Made by a program: the position numbers and the translations under genes. From NCBI RefSeq assembly GCF_023159225.1, contig NC_063163.1, forward strand, positions 105,245,885-105,309,884: 64,000 nucleotides of DNA, read 5' to 3'. This document shows, one piece after another, positions 1-11,505 of the stretch. The notes under the pieces were generated by a model. The model had not been told where the DNA came from. It did no database searches and saw only the letters and a program-made list of their open reading frames with translations. Position 1 is the stretch's first letter. Each line of letters opens with the position of its first letter. The stretch is from Perognathus longimembris pacificus. Lineage: Eukaryota; Chordata; Mammalia; Rodentia; Heteromyidae.

Positions 1-1058
1 TCCACTGGCTGATGTGTGGGCAGCTGCCTTTCAGTTCTGCCTGCCCTATCTCATCAGGCAACTGGTTAGCCCTTTCCTCCTGGAATAATAATAACTATTA
101 TTCCAAATAGGCATGGAATTTTCCTCACTCCATCCTGAACATCCTCATTAGACTCACTCCTGACTTTGGAGAATAGTTTGACTCTTTGGGGCTCTCTTGC
201 TATTTACAAAAAGAGAGCTTATGGACTTCTATTCATCCCTGAAGGCCAGATGGGAACACCCCCACAGCAAAGCTATCAGTTCCCAGAAGCTATTTTGTGA
301 TCAGGTGGTGGTGGGAAGCTGACATGCAGTGATCCAAGCAACCACACAACCAGGTTTCATTTGGTGTCATCCTTATCTCATAGATTCTTTTATCAACCCT
401 GACAACTTTCTGCTAAGTTAGATCTGCTGATTCTCATAGAGCAGGGTTCCTTGACAGAATTGAACTTCAGAAATGTGTGATCCTGATGAGAGATTATGTG
501 CAAGAAGACTCTTTCTAAGGATCTGTTGCTTTCCTCTAGTCTCGAAGTGGTCTGAGGAGCCCCCCCCCCCCCGCCCCATCCCCTCCATAGAGGTAGCACA
601 TAGACTATTGTACTTACAGAGTACACCTTGCACACTTGGTGCAACAGGGATGGATTCATAGTGTAAAGTTCCTTCTGATAATCTTGCCTCACCAGAGCCC
701 AGTGAATCCTAACAGAATGCATTTAGCTCCGGAAGCTGGTTCCATTCCACTGTCTCTAGGACAAGCACCACAAGTCCTAGTCAGAGTTCAGCTCCATCCT
801 TCTCTTTTACACCATCCTTTCTACTGATGATCTTGACGATCAGCCCTGAAAAAAAACAGCAAAACAAACCTTGAAATAATGGCACTGTGGCCTCTTGCAA
901 GTGAGCTGGAGTGTGGATGGCACCCCGTTTGGTCTACTTCACACCATTCTAGGGAAGCCACATGGAGATGCTACTTCCTTGAGACTTCCTAATAAGCAAG
1001 AGATTTCCCCCATCGTCCTTACCCCCCGTGTGTGGGGGGGAGTGGTGTAAATAATGTC
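1..1058. other. Unique-looking flank, no gene seen
   Basis: Non-coding sequence with no recognised repeat except a C13 run at 560-572. Short open frames over it are low-information and unrelated to known proteins. Confidence 0.6.
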
Positions 1059-1099
<41 letters not shown>

Positions 1100-1101
1100 T
1101 A
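1059..1101. repeat. Compound (TA)n(CA)n microsatellite
   Basis: A TA array passes directly into a CA array and ends in a short CATATG. Confidence 0.97.
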
Positions 1102-1597
1102 TGTCAATTATATCAATGGCAGATAAATCACTGGGTACTGCAGCCTCTCAGTCATCTGTAACTGTACCTAGGTTATCTCTTCAAATCTTTCCTTTATTTC
1201 TGATCTTTAAATTCTCTTGGAATCATCGACTGTGATCAGACTTAAGACTCTGAGTCAGGTCAGATTCATCACCGCTACTGACACCGGCAAGTAGAGACAA
1301 CTTTCAGACCTCTTCAAGCTAGAAAGAGCCAGTGGCTTTCAACTGCCCAGTGGTGTGTTAACATTTCCATCCTTCATATCTCAAATGTACATTCTTAGCT
1401 GAGTGCCCCTGTGAAAACTAAGAGGCTGAATATTGGGTTTCATAGTACAAGAGGCTGGCTACCTTAGGCAACAGATCAGTTTCAGGACTGCTCCTGGCAA
1501 GTCCAAGTAAAGACCAGAAATAATAGTTAGGCTGGTGCTTCAATCCAACCACACTTGTAAGATTTCAGGTATTTCATCAGTACTTTGCCACCAGCAC
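1102..1597. other. Unique-looking flank, no gene seen
   Basis: AT-rich non-coding sequence without a recognisable repeat or exon. Confidence 0.5.
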
Positions 1598-1671
1598 CTG
1601 CTCTCCTCTCTTCTTCCCTCCTCTCCTCTTCTCCTCCCCTCATTTCCTCTTCTCTCCCCTCCTCTCCTCTT
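1598..1671. repeat. CT-rich low-complexity tract
   Basis: Irregular CTCCT and CTTCTC units directly abut the tail end of a reverse-oriented Geo monomer, so they may have grown from that SINE's tail. Confidence 0.85.
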
Positions 1672-1766
1672 TTGTTCTGGTACTGAGGTTTGAACTCGGG
1701 GCCTCATATTCTGGCTTTTTCACTTAAGGCTGGTGCCCTACCACTTGAGCCATACCTCCATGTCTA
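1672..1766 (-). mobile_element. Geo right-monomer SINE fragment
   Basis: Only the right monomer is present, reading on the minus strand. The diagnostic 'ctaccacttgagcca' block (complement of the Geo A-box region) is intact. The left head is missing. Confidence 0.85.
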
Positions 1767-1949
1767 CCACATTTCCCTATTTCTATGTTGCTTCTTTACT
1801 GATCAATGGGGGCGGGGGAGGAAACACATGCATATTGCTAAAGAATAATTTGTAGCCCATTCTTTTCTAATTAAATGAGAATTTAAACCATTGTGTTCTA
1901 GAAAGCTCCAGAGAAGGCGGTCTTCCTAGAGTGGTCTGAGAGGTAGTCA

Positions 1950-2085
1950 ACAGTTTCTGAAATGCCTTCTATGTGCCGGGGAACACGTACGTGTGGTCTT
2001 TTGCTTTTACAAGAATCCTATGAGAGTGATATTCTTCTGATTTTATACACCAGATGAACGACAGCCAGGGAGGTAAAGCTCCCAC
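1950..2085 (-). mobile_element. MIR-like ancient SINE remnant
   Basis: Antisense MIR order of motifs: 'tctatgtgccgggg', then 'aatcctatgagag', then 'gattttatacaccagatgaa'. Degenerate and recognised by shape only. Confidence 0.6.
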
Positions 2086-2108
2086 CCCAAAGAACAGTAA
2101 CTATCACT

Positions 2109-2177
2109 CTGGGAGGGAGGGAGAAAATAGGAGGAAGAAGAGAAGAAGAAAGGGAGGGACAGAGGGAGGGAGAGAGT
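2109..2177. repeat. GA-rich low-complexity tract
   Basis: Purine-only sequence of GGGA and GAAGAA units. Confidence 0.85.
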
Positions 2178-2873
2178 AATTAAATTGGAATTTTTCTTCA
2201 AAGCTTGTCCTCTTAACCATTAGACAAACATTACCCGGATTTTTTTTCTTACATCTTCCTTGTGGCCTCCTCTTAGTGACTGATATCCACCCACCAGAAT
2301 AAGAGAATGTGGGCTTTCCTACATGTCACAGAGATCAAATAGAAAGCTGGCCCAGTGTTGACTATGACCTTCGGAACCTCTGCCTGGTTTCTTTGGTGCA
2401 ATACTGGTTTTATTTCAGGACATGAATGAGCCTGCTTATCTGCAAGGCTTCTCCGAAGCCTGGTTTAGTTCCTTTGTTAGGTATTCAGTTAGAGACAGAG
2501 GGGTTTGCTGACCCTTTCACTTAAGCCTCACATCCCCCTCGGCTCCCTCAGCACCCCCCTGGCCCCCAGCTGAGCCACTCTGGGAGCAGACAGAGTCACT
2601 GAGCCAGACTCAGAAGTTCCTGAAAGGTTATACCCTTGAAGCTCCCCACAGTGTACATAGCACGTGCTGAAGTTTACACAGACTTCTCAGGCCTCTGAAT
2701 AGAGAGACTAATTGTGGGGAAGCTGCTTTTCAGCACACAGGATGGGCTGTTCCCTGTGGGGTTTACTATCAAAAGGCTTTTAAAAGTGCAGTGTAGTCAT
2801 TGTTGAATATTTCACAATGAATTAAATACCATTTCTCTCCTCGCAGCTGTTGTATATGAGTGAGCATAGAGTG

Positions 2874-2875
<2 letters not shown>
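2178..2875. other. Unique-looking flank, no gene seen
   Basis: Non-coding, moderate GC, no repeat recognised. Confidence 0.5.

Positions 2876-2926
<51 letters not shown>
2876..2926. repeat. (TC)n microsatellite
   Basis: Essentially pure TC dinucleotide array of about 50 bp. Confidence 0.97.
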
Positions 2927-2928
<2 letters not shown>

Positions 2929-3350
2929 CCTGGCAGTAGACCACTGCTGTATAAACCCAAGCACCAGGGTAATGAGATTATTTGTGAGTGAATTCTTTAG
3001 GAAAAGCATTTTGTTACCTGGATGTCAATGGGCTGTGGAGCTGGGGCTCTGGAGGGGGGAGGAGAACCTGGGCAGGAGACAGAATTGACAAGTCTCATCA
3101 GAATTGGGAGGCAGGGGGCAGGGAGGACTGAAGGGCTAGGACAAGTTATCTAGTTTAGCAATGGATCCCCATTTTGCCAAGGCTGCCTTTGTTTTCAGCT
3201 CTAATGTAGTGGGTAACAGAGGTGAGTTCCATATTTTATATTATTTACTTTTAGCAAACAATTATTTTTCCATCTTCTCTTTCAAAAAATCCTTCCTGAT
3301 CTTACCTGTTCTTAATGGAGTTGACAGAACATTAGTTTGGCTGTTTGTTT
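2927..3350. other. Unique flank with a G-rich segment
   Basis: No gene seen. The interval 3040-3125 carries several G runs of three to six (GGGGGG, GGGAGGCAGGGGGCAGGG) that could form a G-quadruplex on the + strand. Confidence 0.5.
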
Positions 3351-3592
3351 GTGTTGTTGTTGATGGGGCTTGAACTCAGGGCCTGGGCACTGTCCCTAAG
3401 CTCTTTTGACCAAGGCTAGTGCTCTATCTACCATTTTGAGCCAGAGGGCCACTTCTGGTTTTCTGAGGTTTAATTGGAGATAAGAGTCTCAGAGACTTTC
3501 CTGTCCAGGCTGGCTCTGAACTGTGATCCTCAGATCTCAGCCTCCTGATTAGCTAGGATTATCGACTGGTGTTATCTACCAGCGGCCTGACC
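3351..3592 (-). mobile_element. B1-like/Geo dimeric SINE
   Basis: Reverse-oriented full dimer. The Geo half (gggcttgaactcagggcctg) comes first on this strand, followed by the 7SL/B1-like head (cctcagatctcagcctcctg). Moderately diverged. Confidence 0.9.
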
Positions 3593-3784
3593 TTATTTCT
3601 TTGATTTTTTGGGGATTTTTTGTTTGTTTGTTTGTTTTAATCTTCAAGAATTTTAAAACATTTTAAATGGTAGAACATACCAGGGAATCGATCTTTCTTA
3701 TGACATTTAGTGTGGTTTGGTTTCCACTATGTAGCTGACCCAAACTGTGCTAAATACCATTAGTCTTGACAAAGCCTTAAGGTT

Positions 3785-4048
3785 GGAAGGTTTGCATGTG
3801 GTTTGAGTATATCCTCCAAGTTCCATAGGCTCCCATGTTTGTCTTAGATAATAAGAGGTAGTGAAACCCTTCAGAGGGGACCTTGTGGGAAGTGATTAGA
3901 TCTTTAGCTGAGATTGGTGCTTTTCTCAGGAGAGTGCCTTCTGGCTCTTACAGAAAGGAGCTCAAGCCTAACAGCAAGATTGATACCTCCCCTGATTTTC
4001 TTACAGCCTCTGGTATTTAGTTACAGCAATCCAAAATGGACTGCGACT
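3785..4048 (+). mobile_element. MaLR-type LTR-like remnant
   Basis: Starts with 'tggtttgagtatatcctcc', has a 'gtgggaagtgattagatc' block, and ends with 'tggtatttagttacagcaat' then 'ccaaaatggact'. This order resembles ERVL-MaLR (MST/MLT) solo LTRs. No internal retroviral coding sequence is present. Confidence 0.6.
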
Positions 4049-4452
4049 CAAAGTATTTACATCTTTTCTCTTTTTAGAAGATGAAATTCAAGTGAACAGT
4101 GAGTTGGAATTCTATATGAAAACAATAGAGATTCAATACTAGTGTCGACTTAATTCTCCAAATTTCATCGGGGGTAGCTCTTTTGCACATCATTCTTTGA
4201 ATAGTAAAGAAGAGATTAAATTGAAAAAGAGGATTTTGACTAGTTAGAGGGAAACTGGACTTCCAAATTAGCCACTAAAGAGTCTGTGGATTACCTCTCC
4301 TCGCCAATATCTTTCATGATACTTCAGAGGGTGCTTAAGTAACTATTTTATTATATTCCCTATGGCTCTATCAACTAAGACAAAAATTTGGAAACATAAG
4401 GGAATGTTTTAGGAAACACAAAGGGAATAAGCAACTCATGTATGCAAAGAAA
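4049..4452. other. Unique flank, no gene seen
   Basis: AT-rich non-coding sequence between the LTR-like remnant and a SINE. Confidence 0.5.
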
Positions 4453-4702
4453 AGTATTGAAGCTGAGTCTGGTGTCTCAGGTCTGTAATCCTAGCTACTC
4501 AGGAAGCTGTGATCTGAGGACTGAAATTCAAAGCCAGCCAGGGCAGAAAAGTCCATGATACACTTATCTCCAATTAACCAGCCTAAAGCCAGAAATGGAG
4601 TTGTGGCTCAAGTGGTAGAGATGCAGCCTTGAATGAAAGTGCTATAGGGCAGCATTCAGGCCCAGAGTTTGAGGCCCAGTACCAGCACAAATAAAGAAGA
4701 GA
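4453..4702 (+). mobile_element. B1-like/Geo dimeric SINE with GGAA tail
   Basis: Head 'ctgtaatcctagctactcag' and Geo half 'gtggctcaagtggtagag' are clear. The A-rich tail runs without a gap into the GGAA array, which suggests the array arose from the tail. Confidence 0.93.
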
Positions 4703-4846
4703 ATGGAAGGGAGGGAGGGAGGGAGAGAGGGAGGGAGGAAAGGAAGGAAGGAAGGAAGGAAGGAAGGAAGGAAGGAAGGAAGGAAGGAAGGAAGGAAGGA
4801 AGGAAGGACAGAAGGAAGGAAGGAAGGAAGGAAAGAAGGAAGGATG
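4703..4846 (+). repeat. (GGAA)n microsatellite
   Basis: GGGA-rich start, then about 16 uninterrupted GGAA units (4742-4805), one CAGA interruption, then about five more. GGAA is the core bound by ETS-family factors. Confidence 0.97.
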
Positions 4847-5149
4847 AAATTGAGTTCAGAACATTTTAATTCTGCATCAGAGGCATTTAAAGAAACCCAG
4901 CTTGTCACGTCATTATGACAAGTCCAGGCATCAGATTTTAGGGTTGGAAAGAGGCAGTTTGAAGTTCAATCCTGTGCCTCTCCCTTTGTTATCAGTCACC
5001 TAGTATTTGTATTTCCCCAGTGTTTGTGGCTAAGCAGGCATCCAAGCTCAACTTCCGCAGGAAACACTGAGGAAGTGTGCATCACTCTTGTCACTTTCAC
5101 ACAATCATTGTCTTCTTCCTGGATGCGAACTTTCCATGTACACACATAT

Positions 5150-5285
5150 ATGCCATGTTTAGTTTACCTTTTAAAACAATTGACAATGTTCAAAAAGAAA
5201 TGTACTCATTACCTAAATTATGTAACTCTAACTCTTCTGTACATCACCTATATAATAACAATAAAACATGCTATAAAAATAACAT
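5150..5285 (+). mobile_element. L1-3'-end-like A-tailed repeat fragment
   Basis: Shares the order 'aaatgtact...ctaa...tgtaactc...ctgtacatca...aataaaa' with the longer copy ending near 42050. An AATAAA lies near the end. Confidence 0.55.
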
Positions 5286-6185
5286 ATCTTTAAAGAAGAC
5301 TTATATGAGACTCATAGCGTCTGTAACTGTTAAGATTTCATCTCTGTGGTTTAACACATCTAGATGTTTGCATGGGTGTTTTCTTCTGAATGGTTCACCT
5401 ATTTCCCACAATGGTGGCCCTGTGTAATAGCAAATCTTGCCTCTTTTCCCCCATCTCTGTGTCCTAACCCTTACATTTTCTGACTCCCTCCCATCGACTT
5501 TTAACCCATATATGTTGAGGCTTCTTTTGTTTGCTAGTTGCAGAGGAGTAGCTTAAATTCAAGAGGACTTTATGGATTTGCAAGTTCACTAGAAGATCCA
5601 GCCTGGAAGAACTGAGGGTGTTAGAAATCTAGTCACATTTCTCTCTTTTCGTCCTCTTCTCCATTTTGGTCATCTTCCCTGCTCATCTTCCTTCTACTTT
5701 CTCTCTCTGTCTGTCTCTTTCTGTCTCTGTCTCTCTGCCTCTCTCTCACACACATACTCATGATTTTTCTTTGATAGTAGAAGAGAATTCTGTCATCATA
5801 GACATTGTGAATCATGTCTTCCCTCTGAGTTAATGGCATATCTTAAATTTCTGCATCACATGCTCTACCCCAGGTAATCAATGAGATTATGGAAATGGGT
5901 AAAAAACGTCTAAATGGTCATGTTAGGTCTCATACTTTTCCTTCAAAATAGGAGGAAAAGGGTGTACCATGCCCATCAGTGGCACCAAAGCTCTCCTGTG
6001 TGAAGAAGATTCTCATTTCCTTCAGGTCTCAGTAATGTTTTCTGAATACCAGTGTGCAGTCACTGCCTTGGTGTTTCTCATGAAAAATATACTCCTTGTG
6101 GTACCTAGCAGAGTGGCTGAATTGTCATAGGAACTCAGGTAAGGTATGACAGATAGTTGAACCAGTGTTTGAAAATTCATCTACA
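5286..6185. other. Unique flank with a CT-rich patch
   Basis: No gene seen. A CT/GT-rich low-complexity patch lies at about 5697-5756 and ends in ACACACA. Confidence 0.55.
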
Positions 6186-6410
6186 GCCAGGCTCACTCCT
6201 ATAATCCTAACTACTCAAGAGACTGAGATCTCTGGACTGAAATTTGAAGCAAGTTCTGACAGAGAAGTCTGTGAGATTCTGATCTCCAGTTAACCAGCGA
6301 ACAGCTGGAAGTTGAGGTGTAACTCAAATGGCATAGTGCTAGCCTTGAGTGAAAAAACCAAGTGTGAGACCCTGAGTTCAGGTCCCTGTACCAGCACCAA
6401 AACAAACCAA
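6186..6410 (+). mobile_element. B1-like/Geo dimeric SINE
   Basis: Diverged dimer: 'ctataatcctaactactcaa' head and 'tagtgctagccttgagtg' Geo half, with an A-rich end. Confidence 0.88.
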
Positions 6411-6535
6411 CAACTCATTTCTCAGGATCATTATGGCTACAGAGAGTTCTAAAATTAGTTAAGAAGTTATTAAAAATTTACCATACGTATAACACCTTCA
6501 ATAATCCATAAAAAAAGGCCTTCCAGAATCTGATC

Positions 6536-6771
6536 CAGCCAGACATGGGTGTCTCAGGCTGAGAATCCTAGCTACTTAGGAGGTTGAGATCTGAGGGTCA
6601 CAGTTTGAACCCAGTCTGGGCAGGAAAATCCATAAGAATTTTACCTCCAACTAAGTACACAAACAAACAACAAATCCAGAAGTGGAGTTATGGCTCAAGT
6701 GGTAGAGCTCTAGCCTTGAGCAACAAAGCTGAGAGACAGTGCCCAGGCCCTGAGTACAAGCTCCAGGACTG

Positions 6772-6772
<1 letters not shown>
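6536..6772 (+). mobile_element. B1-like/Geo dimeric SINE with CA tail
   Basis: Full dimer. Between head and Geo half is an ACAAACAAACAACAAA linker. The Geo half ends 'caggactggta' and passes directly into a CA array. Confidence 0.93.

Positions 6773-6823
<51 letters not shown>
6773..6823 (+). repeat. (CA)n microsatellite at SINE 3' end
   Basis: Pure CA array of about 50 bp occupying the place of the SINE's A-rich tail. Confidence 0.97.
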
Positions 6824-6825
<2 letters not shown>

Positions 6826-7709
6826 ATTAGACCCAAAGAAAGCTTTCTGTGTTGTTATTCTTCTTCCTCAAAGACCACAGGACGGCTCACCATTGACTGT
6901 TCTATCTCCAGTGAGTAGCCTAATACATGACTTATAACAGAAGATTTGATCAATATTTGTATCTTGGTTGTCCAAACTCATCATAGCTATTGGTTGGTGA
7001 CTTGGTTCTTACTTAGAACTCAGACTCTTGACTGAAGAGTGAGAAGAATGTCCTTTGTGTTGGGCCGGGGAAAGAAGGCCCCGCCTCAACATACTTCCTT
7101 CTGGGAACTCCAAATGATGTGCAAGTGAGGGTGTGCCCCCAGGAGGAACAGTCATTTCCCCTGACTTGGTCAGCCATGGAGAGGAGAGTCTGATTTTTGC
7201 AGAGGGGTTTGTTTTACTGGTGTTTAGAATAGTGGTCCTCTGGCTCTGCTTTATGTAGCTGGGATTGCTGTTATTCTTTCCTTCTCTGCCCTGGGTTGGT
7301 TTTTCACCTCCGTGGCCTTCCTGCCTGCCTTCGAGATGCATTTAGACTTTGCTCCTGCCTCCCAACCTGAATGAAATATTCCATTCCTGGGTCTGCCGCT
7401 CTTCACCTCATTAGTGTCCCCAGTGTTTATAAAGCCAGGAGATAATATTTTTAGGTTCCATTTGGAGTTCCCCGGGCAACTTCACTCTAAGCTACTTAGG
7501 AAGTTTAGAAAAGAAGGTCACGGAAATGTTAGATGTTTTTTCCACTGAACTTTCGTTAAGAAAATGGTCTTAAGATGCTGTCCCATAGACTGGACTGGGC
7601 AGACTTGACTGCATGATAAAAATCCTGTCTTTTATATGTGTCTTGCCTTTACCATTTGAAAGCTAAGGTTTTTTAAAATTCTTTTTTCCTTCTTTTCTTA
7701 TGGGGGGGA
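6824..7709. other. Unique flank, no gene seen
   Basis: Repeat-free by eye, with occasional CpGs around 7060-7090. No exon recognised. Confidence 0.5.
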
Positions 7710-8052
7710 TGGTAATAATAGGGAGGAAAACTTCATTGAGATAATTTATATACTATGTAATTTACTCATTTAAAATGTACAACTTAATGTTTTTAGAATA
7801 TTAACACTATTGTCCAATCATCATAATTTAGAGTATTTTTGTCCTTCCTATAACAAATTTGTAGTGAGTCTCCATTTTCCCTCAACTACCTGTCCTGCAA
7901 CTTAATAACTACTAGTATTTCTGTCTTTGTAACATTTTTTTTTCAGTTTGGGTTTCTTCTACCGTAGCCTGCTGTAACTATTTTCTTTCTTTAGCATATA
8001 ATATTCTCAGTTTAGGCACATATTCATCCATGTTTCAGCACTTCATTAATCT

Positions 8053-8284
8053 CGGGGTTGGTAGCTCATGCCTGCAATCCTAGTTATTCAGGAGGCTGAG
8101 ATCTGGAGATTGAAGTTTCAAGCCAGCTAGAGCAGAAAAGTCTGTGAGAGTCTCATCTGTAATCTACTATGAAAAAAGCTAGAAGTAGAGGTCTGGCTTC
8201 AGGGATAGACTGCCAGCCTTGAGCAAGAAAGGACCAATGAATGCTTGAGGCCCTATGTTCCAGCCTTAGTACTGGTACACATGG
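8053..8284 (+). mobile_element. B1-like/Geo dimeric SINE nested in L1
   Basis: Head 'gcctgcaatcctagttattc', Geo half 'ccagccttgagcaagaaagg'. L1-like sequence resumes on both sides. Confidence 0.88.
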
Positions 8285-8713
8285 GTGCACATACTCATTT
8301 ATTTCATTAGATGGTTATGTTGCATTGCATGTATTCACCATTTGATGGACATGAGAGTTGCTTTTACTTTGTGGCTGCCACAGATAATATTACTATGAGC
8401 ATCCTTGTACCTCGTTTCACATGAATGCATTTTCATGTTTTCTTTGTATAGATCATGTGGTCACTCTCTGTTTAACCATTCATGTTGTGACCAGTGTTTT
8501 CCAAGGTGACCCCATCATTTTCTATTGCCATCAATGATGTCTGAGTGTTCTATTATCTTCTGATTCTCTCTAATACCTGTTCCTTCTTAAAAGCTAATTC
8601 ATTTCATTTTGAATTTGTGTACTTTTATTATAACATAAAAAGAGCTTCTTTAGGATCTTTCCTTTTATGTGCACGCCCTGTTTATATTACTCCCTCCTCA
8701 CTTTTCTTTTCCT

Positions 8714-8920
8714 TTTTACTTTTTGCCAGTCTAAGGGCTTGAACTCTGGGCCTGGGTGTTGTCCCTGAGCTCAAGGTGAGTCACAGCATCACTTCTGGCT
8801 TTTTCTTGAGTTGTTTGTTGGAGACAAGAGTCTTAAGGACTTTCCTGCCATGGCTGGCTTGGAACCTGATCTTCAGATCTCAGCCTCCTGAGTTGCCAGG
8901 ATTACAGGCTGTGTCCCACA
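8714..8920 (-). mobile_element. B1-like/Geo dimeric SINE nested in L1
   Basis: Reverse dimer with a shortened Geo half: the block between 'ctgagctcaagg' and 'cacttctggc' is reduced. The head 'cagatctcagcctcctgag' is intact. Confidence 0.85.
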
Positions 8921-9165
8921 TTTAGACGGTGTTATACATTTTACCCCTTTTGCCCCTCTCCTTCCTGCTCATCCCTTTCTAGGTCACCCTCTGTTTACAA
9001 TCATGATCCAGTAAAATGATCATTATTTTAGATCTGTTTTCCATAAATTACTGAGAACATCTACTATTCGGTATACTGAGCTGGGCTTATCTCCATCAAC
9101 AGGAGGATAACCAGATCCATCTCTTTTCCTGCAAATGACATACTTTCATTTTTCTTTATGGCAGA

Positions 9166-9169
<4 letters not shown>

Positions 9170-9206
<37 letters not shown>
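9170..9206. repeat. (GT)n microsatellite
   Basis: GT array followed by GCATGCATAC, inside the old L1. Confidence 0.95.
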
Positions 9207-9797
9207 ATGCATACATGTGTGTCATTGTTTCTTTATCCATGCACTGATTGTTGGTCACCTTAGTAATTCTTGTCTTGTCCTTTTGTTTCCGGTCTTCCTA
9301 GTGAATGTGAAGTGTATTTTATTATGGTTTTGGTTTGCATTTCTTTAGTGATTAGTGATCTTGGGTATACTTTCCTGTGCACATTGATCATATGCATATC
9401 CTTTTTTTTTTAAAATAAATGTGTATTCACATCTTTGGTCTACTTTTAAACAGGGATATCTTTCTTACCATTGAGTTGTAAGAGTTCTTCAGAAAGCCTA
9501 GATACAAGTTCTTAATCAGATATACAATTTATAAGTGTCTTCTCCCAGAATATGAGTTATTTTCACACTTTTTAGCCCAATGTACTTCCAGTGCTTTTGC
9601 TATTGTATCTAAGGTATCACTACCCAATACAAGGTGATGAAGATTTATTCCAGCTTATCCTCCAGAAGCTGTATGGTTTCAGCTCTTACATCTAAGTCCA
9701 CAATCCACTTTCAGTTAGTTTTTGGAAGGGCCATTTCTTTCTGAGTTCAAAGCTAGTGACTGCGGGACGGGCGTGGGGGATGGGAGTGGGTGGGAGG

Positions 9798-9800
<3 letters not shown>

Positions 9801-9847
<47 letters not shown>
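9801..9847. repeat. (GT)n microsatellite
   Basis: GT array of about 40 bp, preceded by a G-rich segment (9765-9800). Confidence 0.95.
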
Positions 9848-9939
9848 TCAACTTGGAAACAAAACCCTTGCTATACATTATTTATACCAAACCAGATTTT
9901 ATCAAACTTATTAAATATATTTTCCCACTCACATCTTAC

Positions 9940-10030
9940 CAAATATCCTGCGAGCTATTATTAACTCCATTTTATGGACCAGTAAGCTGAACTTTACAAT
10001 GCTGAAATAATTTGTCCAAAGTTAGACTGC
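9940..10030 (-). mobile_element. MIR-like ancient SINE remnant
   Basis: Antisense MIR features: 'ttaactccattttatggacc', then 'ataatttgtccaaagttaga'. Short and degenerate. Confidence 0.55.
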
Positions 10031-10035
10031 TAGAA

Positions 10036-10315
10036 CCAGTCACCACTAGCTCACACCTGCATCCCTAATGACTCAGGAAGCTGAGATCTGGGGGATCATA
10101 GTTTGAGGTTAACTTGGGCAGAAGAGTCCACTATACTCCCACCTTCAAGAATAACCAGCAAAAACAAAACAAAACAAAAAAAGTGAGCGGCTCAAGTGGT
10201 AGGGCACTAGCTGAGCAATCTAGGAGACCTTGAGTTCAGACACCATGAGCAAGGAAATCAAATAAGTGTAAAGACTTGAATTCAAACTCTAGTACCAGAA
10301 CACTACAAAAGACAA
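10036..10315 (+). mobile_element. B1-like/Geo dimeric SINE with extra 3' segment
   Basis: Head 'aatgactcaggaagctgaga' and Geo half 'ggctcaagtggtagggcact' end near 10250. A second Geo-like end (ttgaattcaaactctagtac) follows at 10276-10300, so the 3' end looks duplicated or composite. Confidence 0.8.
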
Positions 10316-11162
10316 AAAAGTTTAAAAAAGAAAAAAAAATGTTATCAGTTGTCTGGTAAGCATCTTGAATCTTCACAGTTTATCACAGATCAGAGTTTTA
10401 ATTCAAATCAGTTCAAATCAGGGACTTGGAAGGAAAAAACTGTGAATCTAAGGAAAGTAGAAATAACCTCTTAAAATGGAGATGCCAATATCTACTATTC
10501 TGTATGAAATTACTCCCCCCATTCTTTCTTCCTGCTTGTAGATCCCCTTTGTGAAGAATGTGGACTATGAAGCTTAGAACAATGTAACATTGTTTCGGAT
10601 GCATCATTTAGGTGTATGTAGCCTTGTGCCTCAGTTACTCTGAGATATGTACAGTACTGGAATGTGTTACTATAGAATCCCAATATTCAAGGGCACGTGA
10701 AAGCAGAATGCTTAGGAAGAGGACTTTGGTGGCCAGCCCCTCACTTTCTAAGGCTTTGCTGACCAGCTGCAGCTGTGATGGAGAGACATCTGAGAGACTG
10801 TGCAGTCTGGATGAAGAAGTTTATTTCATGTCAGTTTCCCTTGACCCCTGGGTCCCAGGGGAAAGAGCTGAGTCTTTGCTCTCCTTTTCCCAATACTCAG
10901 TGGTGATTTCATCCCTCACGCTGGTGCCTTCTTGAGCTCAGGCAGATGTATCGCTGAGATCCAGCTGTCTCCACCTCCCAAGTCACCCCACTTCCTTCCT
11001 AGGAGAGATGGTTGGAAATCAGTGTGTTAGTAATGTCATCATCTACATCCCTCCATGTCTCCTCTCCCCACCACCACCACACTCGTCCTTGGTGGAAAGA
11101 AAATAACCATATAAATGGATTACGGCAGACAAGTGATTGAAAAAAAAGAAATTTCATAAGTG
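10316..11162. other. Unique flank, no gene seen
   Basis: Non-coding. An open frame of about 107 codons on + at 10612-10935 has no recognisable protein character and is within chance expectation. Confidence 0.5.
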
Positions 11163-11415
11163 AGCCAGGTGATAGTGGCTTATGTCTATAATCCTAGCTA
11201 ATCAGGCAGCTGAGATCTGAGAATTGCTGTTCAAAGCAGCTCAGGAATGAAAAACTTTGAGATTCCTATCTCTAATTAACTGCCACCAAACAAAGCAAAA
11301 ATAAACAAACAAAAAAATTGAAAAGGGAACTGTGGCTCAAGTGAGCATGAGCCTTGAGTGAAAAAGCTAAGGAACAGCATTCATACCCTGTGTTCAAGTT
11401 CCAGTACCAGAACAA
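11163..11415 (+). mobile_element. B1-like/Geo dimeric SINE
   Basis: Head 'ctataatcctagctaatcag', a CAAAnA-rich linker, and Geo half 'gtggctcaagtgagcatgag' with a short deletion after the A-box-like block. Confidence 0.88.
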
Positions 11416-11505
11416 AAAGAGAAAAAAAGGGAGGAAGGAAGAGAAAGAGGGTGAAAGAAAGGAAGGCAGGAAGGGAGGGAGGGAAGAAGGAGGGAGAGAA
11501 GGATA
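11416..11505 (+). repeat. GA-rich tract at SINE 3' end
   Basis: Purine-only AAAGGGAGGAAGG units extend the SINE tail. Confidence 0.88.

Larger units (their letters stand above)
7710..9727 (-). mobile_element. Ancient L1 (ORF2 3' part and 3' end), broken by later insertions
   Basis: The + strand carries the antisense of mammalian L1 in order: 'aaaatgtacaactta', 'tcatccatgtttcag', 'tttgatggacatgag', 'gttttggtttgcatttc', 'ttgagttgtaagagttctt', 'tcagctcttacatctaagtc'. It is heavily mutated with no open frame. Two SINEs (8053-8284, 8714-8920) and a GT array are inserted in it, so it predates the Geo SINEs. Gaps in homology remain around 8930-9170. Confidence 0.8.

Noticed and set aside
3785..4048. 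Endogenous retrovirus with coding capacity
   Set aside because: Only an LTR-like remnant is visible; no internal gag, pol or env sequence follows.
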